A stretch of 64,000 bases of DNA from Rhodococcus tibetensis (GTDB lineage Bacteria; Actinomycetota; Actinomycetes; Mycobacteriales; Mycobacteriaceae). Shown here in pieces: positions 43,374-50,514 of the stretch. The position numbers and the translations under genes are program-made. Under the pieces are notes generated by a model. The model searched no databases. It was given only the letters and a program-made list of their open reading frames with translations, and had not been told where the DNA came from. The stretch is from the NCBI RefSeq assembly GCF_024438035.1, contig NZ_JANFQF010000016.1, positions 62,001 through 126,000 of the forward strand. The letters run 5' to 3'. Position 1 is the first letter of the stretch. Every line of letters begins with the position of its first letter.

Positions 43374-43461
43374 TCGCAGAAAGGCATAGATTCCCCTACG
43401 GAAAGATGACCTCCCCGCTGAAGGGCTGGCATTTTTCGCCCGAGGCGCACATAATCACCAC

Positions 43462-45312
43462 GTGAGCCAAGTTACTGTTACTTCGAGTTCACTCATCTTC
43501 GCGCAGTCTGGCGGAGAGGGTGGCGGCGCAGCGTTCGACCAGATCATCGGGATCACCGTGGCGACGGCGGTCATCACGATCGGACTGCTATGGATCGCGT
43601 ACCTGCACCGTACGCGCAAGATCACGTGGCTGCAGTCGATCGCCGACGCCGCAGGCCGCACGCTCGATCGCCCCGCCTGGGTGGCGCTGCCCCTGTTCAC
43701 CTTCGTGGGGACCATCCTCACGGCGTTCTTCGGCTTCATCTGGGATGTGAGTCTTCACATCGGCCGCGGACGTGACGACGGCCCTCTGGCAAACCCGGCT
43801 CACTACTTCATCCTCGTAGGCCTGTTCCTGCTGTTCATCACCGGCATGCTGGCGATGATCCTGCCCCGCGACGAGAAGCCCGGTCCCGCGGCGCTCAAGA
43901 TCACCCGCACCTGGTACGTCCCGGTCGGCGGCGTGCTGGTGGCCGGCGCAGGTCTGTACGCCCTCATCGGGTTTCCGCTCGACGACGTCTGGCACCGCAT
44001 CTTCGGTCAGGACGTCACGCTGTGGGGCCCCACTCACCTCATGCTGATCGGCGGAGCGGGACTGTCGCTGATCGGCGTTCTCCTCCTCGACTTCGAAGGC
44101 CGCGCCGCCAAGGCGGGCGAGAAGGTGCCCGACAGTCGGCTCATCTGGTTCCTCCGGTGCGGCACCTTCGGTGGACTGATCATCGGATTGTCCGTCTTCC
44201 AGATCGAGTACGACTTCGGTGTCGAACAGTTCCGGTTGGTCCTGCAGCCGATGATGATCGCCGGTGCTGCCGCATTCGCGCTGGTTGCCGCACGCATCGT
44301 CCTCGGTCCGTTCGCGGCCCTCGTCGCGGTCGCCGTCGCCGGAGTGGTGCGTGCAGTCACCGCGTTGGTGGTGGGCCCGGTGCTCGGTGCTCCGACCAAC
44401 GTGTTCGAACTGTGCCTCGGCGCGGCCGTGGTCATCGAACTGCTCGCCCTCACACCGCTGATCAAGAACCGGGTGGCATTCGGCGCGGTGGGCGGATTCC
44501 TCGTCGCGACCGTCGGTCTGTGGCTCGAATCGTTGTGGATCGACGCCATGTACCTCTACCCCTGGCCGACCAGTATGTGGCCGGAGGCGCTGGCGATGGC
44601 TGTGCCCGTCGGTATCGCAGCAGGAGCGTGCGGTGCGCTGCTCGGCCGGGTCCTGCGGTCCGAGGGTTTGCCGCGTCCCGCGCTCAGCAGGACCATCGTG
44701 GTCGCCACCGTTCTGGTGATCGGCGGTGCGACCGCCAACGGACTGATCGCCACCGTTCCCGAGAACGCGACGGCCACAGTCGCGCTCACCGACGCGGCAC
44801 CCGAAGGCGGCCGTATGGTCAACGCCGAGGTCACGATCGATCCTCCCGAACTGGCGAGCGACGATCCGGCCTGGGTGTCCATCCTGTCCTGGCAGGGCGG
44901 TCCCGACCTCGACAACGGCTTCACCGTGGACAACCTCGAACGCACCGGGCCGGGAACGTACCGGACCAACGAGCCCGTGCCGGTTCACGGAACGTGGAAG
45001 ACGCTGCTGCGCGTGCAGGACGGACGCACCATGACGGCCGTACCGATCTTCCTGCCGAGCGACCCGGGTATCGGTGCCGAGGAACTGCCCGCCGAGGCCT
45101 CGTTCACCCGCGAGTTCGTTCCGGAGATCACCATCTTGCAGCGCGAACGTAATTTCGATCACCCCAGCTGGTTGTTCGCCGCCGCGTCTCTGGTGGTGCT
45201 GGCCTGCACGCTCGCACTCGTCTCCGCGCTGGCATGGGGCGCCGGGCGGATCGGCAAGTACACCCGGGGACAGGCGACCGCCGACACCCGCGAGGATGTG
45301 AACGTGACATGA
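43462..45312 (+). CDS. Large polytopic membrane protein of a cupredoxin-like/FedA-type operon
   Basis: A 616-residue membrane protein that I cannot name. There are about a dozen hydrophobic helices over residues 25-435, then an extracytoplasmic beta-rich domain (about 440-570), then a final helix near 575-600 and a charged tail. Membrane histidines such as W-D-V-S-L-H-I-G-R-G, N-P-A-H-Y-F-I and G-P-T-H-L-M-L could bind metal or heme. It overlaps the next small gene by four bases and heads a four-gene operon with a cupredoxin-like lipoprotein. A copper or respiratory-assembly role is inference. Start GTG 43462. Confidence 0.75.
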   Translation: MSQVTVTSSSLIFAQSGGEGGGAAFDQIIGITVATAVITIGLLWIAYLHRTRKITWLQSIADAAGRTLDRPAWVALPLFTFVGTILTAFFGFIWDVSLHIGRGRDDGPLANPAHYFILVGLFLLFITGMLAMILPRDEKPGPAALKITRTWYVPVGGVLVAGAGLYALIGFPLDDVWHRIFGQDVTLWGPTHLMLIGGAGLSLIGVLLLDFEGRAAKAGEKVPDSRLIWFLRCGTFGGLIIGLSVFQIEYDFGVEQFRLVLQPMMIAGAAAFALVAARIVLGPFAALVAVAVAGVVRAVTALVVGPVLGAPTNVFELCLGAAVVIELLALTPLIKNRVAFGAVGGFLVATVGLWLESLWIDAMYLYPWPTSMWPEALAMAVPVGIAAGACGALLGRVLRSEGLPRPALSRTIVVATVLVIGGATANGLIATVPENATATVALTDAAPEGGRMVNAEVTIDPPELASDDPAWVSILSWQGGPDLDNGFTVDNLERTGPGTYRTNEPVPVHGTWKTLLRVQDGRTMTAVPIFLPSDPGIGAEELPAEASFTREFVPEITILQRERNFDHPSWLFAAASLVVLACTLALVSALAWGAGRIGKYTRGQATADTREDVNVT

Positions 45313-45497
45313 GTCCGGCGAGCGACCCGAACGTCGTCTATCTCGCGGACCACTCGGTGTTGTTGGCGATCCCTGCCTTCGTTCCGGCATTCCTCGTCGT
45401 CGGTCTGATCGTCTACCTTGCGGTCCGTGACCGCAAAGCCGAGGCCGCCGAGAACGCCGGCGATGAATCATCGGCCCCGAAAGAGGAGGACGTCTAG
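45309..45497 (+). CDS. Small single-span membrane protein
   Basis: A 62-residue protein with one transmembrane helix (about residues 17-40, V-L-L-A-I-P-A-F-V-P-A-F-L-V-V) and an acidic C-terminal tail. ATG 45309 overlaps the upstream stop (ATGA), and its own stop is directly followed by the GTG of the next gene. The tight packing indicates a fixed-stoichiometry partner of the large membrane protein. Function unknown. Confidence 0.7.
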   Translation: MSPASDPNVVYLADHSVLLAIPAFVPAFLVVGLIVYLAVRDRKAEAAENAGDESSAPKEEDV

Positions 45498-45917
45498 GTG
45501 ATCAGGCGGTTGACCGCCGTGGTGGCGGTATCCGCGGGTGTTCTTCTCGTAGTGTCCGGCTGCGGGACCGGGAACGAAGGCCCTGCTCCTGTCACTGGTA
45601 CGCCGGCCGGTGGAACCTCGGCAGAAACCACACCGGAAGCGGCCGACGACGGTGTCGTGATCGACGTCCGGATCAGCGAGGGCACGGTGACGCCCACCAA
45701 CGAGCGCATCGACGTCGCGGTGGGACAGACAGTGACCGTGCGCATCGACAGTGATGCCGACGACGAGCTGCACGTCCATGCGGTGCCGGAGCACTCGTTC
45801 GAGATTCACCCGGGAACGGGTCAGCAGACCCAGTTTGCGGTAGAGGTTCCCGGACAGGTGGCGTTGGAACTGCATGAGACCGGCAAGACGGTGGCCACCC
45901 TGCTCGTGCGACCGTGA
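45498..45917 (+). CDS. Cupredoxin-like lipoprotein
   Basis: A 139-residue exported lipoprotein. The signal peptide ends in the lipobox V-V-S-G-C (Cys22). A Thr/Ala/Pro-rich linker follows, then a beta-sandwich domain of about 85 residues. H-V-H-A-V-P-E-H-S-F-E-I-H-P-G supplies several histidines, as in EfeO/cupredoxin-like domains. A classic Cys-x-x-x-x-His copper site is not seen, so type 1 copper is unlikely, though metal binding is possible. It is the third gene of the operon, with its stop overlapping the next start (GTGA). Confidence 0.75.
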   Translation: MIRRLTAVVAVSAGVLLVVSGCGTGNEGPAPVTGTPAGGTSAETTPEAADDGVVIDVRISEGTVTPTNERIDVAVGQTVTVRIDSDADDELHVHAVPEHSFEIHPGTGQQTQFAVEVPGQVALELHETGKTVATLLVRP

Positions 45918-47245
45918 CCCTGCTCGCGCACGGGCTCGGTGGGTCCACCGATCTCCCGATTCCGTTCACCTATGCCCTGATCGGGGCGAGCTGGGCGCTG
46001 ACCGCGTCGTTCGTCGTCCTGGCCTTCGCTTGGAAGACCCCGAAGCTCGATCCCGACAGGCCTGGTCGTGCCCTTCCCCTCTGGGTCACGCGGTTCGCGG
46101 ACTCGCCGATCACCAGGAACGTCCTGGCGGGTGTGGCGCTGGTCTTCACCGCATGGGTGGCTCTGGCCGCCTTCTTCGGACCGCCGACGTCCGCGGAGAA
46201 TGCGCTGCCCGGTGTGTTCTACGTGCTCCTGTGGGTGGGCCTGGTTGCGGCGTCGCTGGCGTTCGGTCCGATATGGCGGGTCCTGTCTCCGGTACGGACA
46301 CTGCACCGACTCGCATGCGCCGCGCTCGGACGCTCACCCTCCGAACCAAATCGACGGTACCGCGTCTCGTGGGGATACCGGCCGGCCGTGGTGGGACTGT
46401 TCGCGTTCGTGTGGCTCGAACTCGCCTTCTCGGATCCGGGTTCGGTTGCCGCCGTGCGCACCTGGTGCGTCGTCTACCTTGTGGTGACGTTGGTCGGCGC
46501 TGTCGTCGCGGGTGAACGTTGGTGCGAGCGAGGCGACCCCTTCGAGGTCTACAGCACCCTTGCATCCCGGTTGTCGCCGCTCAGTCGCAACCGCGGTGAC
46601 GGCCGAATCGCGTTGCGTAATCCGCTCGACCATCTGGGCTCGATGCCCGTTCGTGCCGGGTCGGTGGCGCTGATGGCTACCTTGCTGGGGTCGACGGCGT
46701 TCGACAGCTTTTCCGCCTTTCCGTGGTGGCAGCGCACACTCGACGGGGCCGGGGGGGCGGTGGGGGAGACGTTGGCACGCACGGCCGGACTTCTCGTCTT
46801 CATCGGTTTCGTCGGGGTGTCGTTCTGGGCGGCCGCGAGGGCGGCAGGAGGCCTGCGACCCGAACAGCGCGCCGCACTACCCGGATCACTGTCTCACTCG
46901 CTGATCCCGATCATCATCGGCTACGTGTTCGCCCACTACCTGACGTATCTGGTGGAGAAGGGGCAGGCGGCAGTGATCCTGTTGGCCGACCCGCTGGGAC
47001 GCGGATGGAATCTGCTGGGACTGGGCAACGCCGACGTGGCTTACGTTTTGTCCGAACACCCTTCCGCGACGGCGTCGATCAAGGTGCTCTGTGTGCTGAT
47101 CGGGCACGTCCTGGGCGTGGTTGCCGCGCACGATGCATCGGTGAGGATATTGCCGCGAGGGCATCAGCTCACCGGACAGCTGGCACTACTGCTCATCATG
47201 GTCACGTACACCTTCGGTGGGCTGTACCTGCTGTTCGGCGGCTGA
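45914..47245 (+). CDS. Membrane protein of the 'fenitrothion hydrolase' family
   Basis: A 443-residue protein with about ten hydrophobic helices, similar to actinobacterial proteins annotated as fenitrothion hydrolase. The annotation derives from a membrane-bound organophosphate hydrolase and may not reflect the natural role here. Charged and aromatic residues in loops, such as S-W-G-Y-R-P, E-R-W-C-E-R-G-D-P-F and W-N-L-L-G, are candidate functional positions, and H-Y-L-T-Y lies in a membrane segment. GTG 45914 overlaps the lipoprotein stop. It ends 24 bases before the convergent encapsulin gene. Confidence 0.75.
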   Translation: MTLLAHGLGGSTDLPIPFTYALIGASWALTASFVVLAFAWKTPKLDPDRPGRALPLWVTRFADSPITRNVLAGVALVFTAWVALAAFFGPPTSAENALPGVFYVLLWVGLVAASLAFGPIWRVLSPVRTLHRLACAALGRSPSEPNRRYRVSWGYRPAVVGLFAFVWLELAFSDPGSVAAVRTWCVVYLVVTLVGAVVAGERWCERGDPFEVYSTLASRLSPLSRNRGDGRIALRNPLDHLGSMPVRAGSVALMATLLGSTAFDSFSAFPWWQRTLDGAGGAVGETLARTAGLLVFIGFVGVSFWAAARAAGGLRPEQRAALPGSLSHSLIPIIIGYVFAHYLTYLVEKGQAAVILLADPLGRGWNLLGLGNADVAYVLSEHPSATASIKVLCVLIGHVLGVVAAHDASVRILPRGHQLTGQLALLLIMVTYTFGGLYLLFGG

Positions 47246-47250
47246 CGCCC

Positions 47251-47276
47251 GCGCTGAGCATTGGAGAACTCAGCGT
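47251..47276. terminator. Bidirectional hairpin at encapsulin stop
   Basis: CGCTGAG (47252-47258) pairs with CTCAGCG (47269-47275) around a 10-base loop, with an extra G-T pair outside. The encapsulin stop codon (47270-47272) is inside the right arm. It separates the convergent membrane operon and the dypB-encapsulin operon. Confidence 0.5.
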
Positions 47277-48076
47277 TGGAGGACGACGGCGGCCTCGGCG
47301 GTGAGCGAGGAGAACGTGAACGTCTCTTCGAGGTACAGCGTCACCTCGGTCGCGGTGTGGCTGTCATAGCCGATGGACAGGTCGGATCCGAGGGTCAGTT
47401 GGTTGTCACCGCCACGGGTGGAGAGCACGTACCCGCCGCGGATCGCCGGTGCCCAGATGATGTCACCGGTGACCAGGGCGTCGAGGTGATGGAAGACCGG
47501 GTGCCCGGCGTCACGAGTCTCGCTGACTGCCGTGTACGTGTCGGCGTCGAGCACCACCGAGTACGGTCCCTCGACACCGGCGAGACGCAACGCCGACAGT
47601 GCCGAGGCCACCGCGTCGGGAACGAGGAGCGGATCTTCGGGCAGGCTCAGGACGGGATTGTCGCTGGACGCGCCGATGCCGCGAATTCCAGCCTGCTCGA
47701 ATCCGTCGAAAATCGACTGGTCTTCGGCGAACGCGATGGCCTTCGCGGCGTCCTTGACGGGCTGCCAGTCGGAGTCGAGTGAGCCCCGGGCCACGTCGTC
47801 GACCTCCGCGCGACTGAGCGTGAACGGGAAGCGCAGTTCGACCAGCGGATGGACCTGGCGCAGTTGTGCCCGAATTCTGCTGTCGGAAGTCGTGATCGGG
47901 GTGACCCGGCCGACGTTGTGGGCGGAGTAGGAGTAACCGAACGGCCCGGCGACGTCGACGACGCGTCGCGCGGCGACATGGCGCCTGAAAGTACGAGCCG
48001 CCTCTTCGCTGATCTGCTGCCAGGCTGCCTCCGTGACCGGGGCCAGGTTGCGGTGCAGATTGCTCGAATCAGTCAT
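47270..48076 (-). CDS. Family 1 encapsulin nanocompartment shell protein
   Basis: A 268-residue HK97-fold shell protein (Linocin-M18/CFP29 family) of standard length. Family landmarks are the start N-L-H-R-N-L-A-P-V-T-E-A-A-W near residue 6, R-R-V-V-D-V-A-G-P-F-G near 37, F-T-L-S-R-A-E-V-D-D near 85, and D-L-S-I-G-Y-D near the C-terminus. It self-assembles into a protein cage that takes up cargo bearing a C-terminal docking peptide. The start overlaps the dypB stop by four bases (ATGA), so cage and cargo are made together. Confidence 0.95.
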   Translation of the reverse strand: MTDSSNLHRNLAPVTEAAWQQISEEAARTFRRHVAARRVVDVAGPFGYSYSAHNVGRVTPITTSDSRIRAQLRQVHPLVELRFPFTLSRAEVDDVARGSLDSDWQPVKDAAKAIAFAEDQSIFDGFEQAGIRGIGASSDNPVLSLPEDPLLVPDAVASALSALRLAGVEGPYSVVLDADTYTAVSETRDAGHPVFHHLDALVTGDIIWAPAIRGGYVLSTRGGDNQLTLGSDLSIGYDSHTATEVTLYLEETFTFSSLTAEAAVVLQR

Positions 48077-49125
48077 TGCGATACTCCTTTGAGACCACCG
48101 ATGTTCAGGGACAGGTCGTACGTATTTGGTTGCTCGGTTTCGCCGGTGACGTCCGATGGCGCCTCGGCGTTCTCGGATTGGTCGGCGAGGGACTCGAGGA
48201 CCTCCCGGCTCGGCACGAAGAACAGCGTGCCCGTTACGGCCGTGGAGAAGTCGAGGATGCGGTCGTAGTTGCCGGGCGGCTCGCCGAGGAACATCCGGCG
48301 CAGCATCAGTTCGGTGATGCCGGGATTCCTGGCGTAACCGATGAAGTAGGTGCCGAACTCACCTGCCGCCAGGCTGCCGAACGGCATGTTGTCGCGGAGG
48401 ATGTCGTGTTCGACACCGTCGTCGTCGACGATCGTGTTGAGGGTGACGTGCGAGTTGCTGGGCTGGGCGTCCTCGTCCAACTCGACATTCTCGAGCTTGG
48501 TGCGCCCGATGACCCGTTCCTGCTCGGTGACGCTGAGCGACGTCCAGGCACTCATGTCGTGGAGGTACTTCTGCACGATCACGTAGCTGCCGCCGCGAAA
48601 ATCCGGATCCTCGTCACCGATCAGGGCTGCCTCTTCGGCGTCCGCATCGGTGGGATTCTCGGTACCGTCGACGAATCCGAGGAGATCGCGGGCGTCGAAA
48701 TACCGGAAGCCGGACACCTCGTCGACAACGGTCGCAGCGGGTCCGAGCGCTGCGACGAGCAAGCGGCCCAGCTCGAAACAGAGGTCGGCGCGGGCAGCCT
48801 TGATGTGGAACAGGACGTCACCAGGAGTGGACGGGGCGCTGTGAACGGGTCCGGACAAGGGGAGGAAGCGGTGCAGCAGAGCCGGTTTGGTCGCTGGGCT
48901 CACCCGGTCCCAGAACTCGGACCCGATGCCCACCACACACGACAGCGAACCCGACAGTTCCCGGAAGCCGACCGCCTTGAGAAGGCTTTCGAGGTCGGCG
49001 ACGACGTCGCGGACCGTCAGCGCGTCCTCGCGCGACTCGCCCGCCACGACGACGAGAAACAGGGACGCCGCACTCGGTGGTGTGAGAACGGCTTGCGCCG
49101 CCAATCTCGGCACTGGACCCGGCAT
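48073..49125 (-). CDS. dypB: Dye-decolourising peroxidase DypB, encapsulin cargo
   Basis: A 350-residue B-type DyP heme peroxidase. The G-x-x-D-G motif places the distal Asp at 153, the proximal heme His at 226 and the distal Arg at 244 (followed by D-N), the same numbering as the well-studied Rhodococcus DypB, which oxidises Mn(II) and lignin-type phenolics. The tail Y-D-L-S-L-N-I-G-G-L-K-G-V is the encapsulin docking peptide, tethered by an acidic linker. GGAGG stands five bases before ATG 49125. Operon: dypB then encapsulin. Confidence 0.96.
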   Translation of the reverse strand: MPGPVPRLAAQAVLTPPSAASLFLVVVAGESREDALTVRDVVADLESLLKAVGFRELSGSLSCVVGIGSEFWDRVSPATKPALLHRFLPLSGPVHSAPSTPGDVLFHIKAARADLCFELGRLLVAALGPAATVVDEVSGFRYFDARDLLGFVDGTENPTDADAEEAALIGDEDPDFRGGSYVIVQKYLHDMSAWTSLSVTEQERVIGRTKLENVELDEDAQPSNSHVTLNTIVDDDGVEHDILRDNMPFGSLAAGEFGTYFIGYARNPGITELMLRRMFLGEPPGNYDRILDFSTAVTGTLFFVPSREVLESLADQSENAEAPSDVTGETEQPNTYDLSLNIGGLKGVSQ

Positions 49126-49204
49126 CACGGCCTCCGATCATTTCGACAACGACGCTGCACCGACCGACGGGTCCCATTCAACACCCTCGTCCGAATTCGT
49201 CGAC

Positions 49205-49252
49205 TCGGGACCACGGTGTTTCGGGACCACGGTGTTTCGGGACCACGGTGTC
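49205..49252. repeat. 16-base tandem repeat, three copies
   Basis: TCGGGACCACGGTGTT is repeated at 49205-49220 and 49221-49236. A third copy at 49237-49252 differs only in its last base. It lies in the 151-base divergent gap between dypB and the PPOX-type gene and may be a multi-site binding element. Confidence 0.8.
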
Positions 49253-49276
49253 GGTGGGTGGCTCTATCGTCGGGGC

Positions 49277-49702
49277 ATGCCACTCTCTGTGCACGAGCGC
49301 GAACAGTTCCTGTCCGAGCCGCACATCGCGGCGCTGTCGGTCTCCGCTGGTGAGGGCCGCGGACCTCTGACGGTCCCGATCTGGTATCAGTACGCCCCGG
49401 GCGGTGATCTGTGGGTACTGACCGGCGCCGGTTCGGAGAAGGCGCGCCTCATCGAGGCGGCCGGGCGATTCACGATGATGGTCGAACGAGTCGACCCCAC
49501 CGTCCGATATGTCTCCGTCGAGGGCGCGGTGACGCGAACCGCCCCGGGGACCGACGACATGATGCGGGAGATCACCCAGCGCTACCTCGCGCCGGAGAAG
49601 GTGGACGCCTACCTCGAGTTCGCCAAGGCCCAACTCGGCGAACAGGTCGCCATCTACCTCCGCCCCGAGCACTGGCGATCGGCAGACATGGGATCGAGCT
49701 GA
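49277..49702 (+). CDS. PPOX-class (pyridoxamine 5'-phosphate oxidase-like) flavin/F420 protein
   Basis: A 141-residue split-barrel protein of the actinobacterial PPOX family. Strands P-L-T-V-P-I-W-Y-Q-Y, L-W-V-L-T-G and V-R-Y-V-S-V-E-G-A-V match the family, with K-A-R-L as a likely cofactor-phosphate contact. Relatives bind FMN or F420. ATG 49277 gives a product of normal length; a longer in-frame reading is antisense to dypB and was rejected. It is divergent from dypB, with a 16-base tandem repeat in the gap. Confidence 0.85.
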   Translation: MPLSVHEREQFLSEPHIAALSVSAGEGRGPLTVPIWYQYAPGGDLWVLTGAGSEKARLIEAAGRFTMMVERVDPTVRYVSVEGAVTRTAPGTDDMMREITQRYLAPEKVDAYLEFAKAQLGEQVAIYLRPEHWRSADMGSS

Positions 49703-49729
49703 CTCCCTCCGGTGCCCGGGTGAAACGCC

Positions 49730-50494
49730 TCAGACCTGCACGGTGTCGAGAAGAGCTTCGGCAACGGCTTCGTCGCCGAAGAGTTGGAGGCTGTCGAGCG
49801 GCCGCCGCCGCCACACGGCGAGGAGTAGTCGTTCCGCGGAGCCGCGCAACGCGACGTCGGCTTTCGTGTGTTCGGTCGTGACGGACATGCCCTCGTCGGT
49901 GAAGGCCAGCAGCCACTCGGCGTCACCGGTGTCGGTGCCGTGCAGGTGCACGGTGCGGCCGAGCAGGCTTTCGGGCACCTGTCCCGCGCCGAGAAATCGT
50001 GAGGCCATGGCCTGAATCCACTCGTCGACGCCGTCGGCCGCTGCGGTGGGGTCTGCGGGTTCGGGCAGTGGCCCACCGGCCGTGTGGACGGCATCGGCGG
50101 CGTCGAAACGATGGACCGTCGCCTCGTGGGCCTGACGGCGAACCCACCACCGCAAGGTTGCGGGTCCGACGAAGGTGGGTGCGGGCTCATCGAGATGTCG
50201 CTGCTCGAACTCGGTCATCATCGACTCGTGAGCCGAACGGTAGGCGTCGAGACACTCCGGTCCCCGTGGCATCTGCCGCGCCGGGCGAGACTGGTCGAGG
50301 GCGGCTTCGGGGCCTGCCTGCATCACGGCGGTCACCCATAAGTGGACCTTGCCGGTGTGCCGGACCACGTGTTCGAGGGTCCAGCCCGGGCATGACGGCA
50401 CCGGCGCGGCAAGGGCGTCGGCCGGCATCGACGCGATGCGCTGCCCTTCGGTGCGCAGAACGTCGAGAAGGAGGGGCGTGCCGGGGTTCGTCAT
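49730..50494 (-). CDS. Maleylpyruvate isomerase/mycothiol-dependent family protein
   Basis: A 254-residue DinB-fold protein. The N-terminal helix bundle has P-S-C-P-G-W-T-L-E-H-V-V-R-H near residue 35 and R-R-Q-A-H-E-A-T-V-H-R near 130, the His/Glu/His metal-site pattern of the MDMPI_N domain. The C-terminal domain is the smaller MDMPI_C type. Such proteins are mycothiol-dependent isomerases or transferases of unknown substrate. It follows pknK by 20 bases on the same strand, so co-transcription is likely. Confidence 0.83.
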   Translation of the reverse strand: MTNPGTPLLLDVLRTEGQRIASMPADALAAPVPSCPGWTLEHVVRHTGKVHLWVTAVMQAGPEAALDQSRPARQMPRGPECLDAYRSAHESMMTEFEQRHLDEPAPTFVGPATLRWWVRRQAHEATVHRFDAADAVHTAGGPLPEPADPTAAADGVDEWIQAMASRFLGAGQVPESLLGRTVHLHGTDTGDAEWLLAFTDEGMSVTTEHTKADVALRGSAERLLLAVWRRRPLDSLQLFGDEAVAEALLDTVQV

Positions 50495-50514
50495 CCGCTC
50501 ACGGTAATCCACCG

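Noticed and set aside
43588..45471. 627-codon leftward frame antisense to the large membrane protein gene
   Set aside because: Charged low-complexity product; the sense strand has clear membrane helices and overlap-coupled neighbours.
49205..49252. Possible CRISPR-like repeat in intergenic DNA
   Set aside because: Three head-to-tail units without spacers or nearby cas genes.
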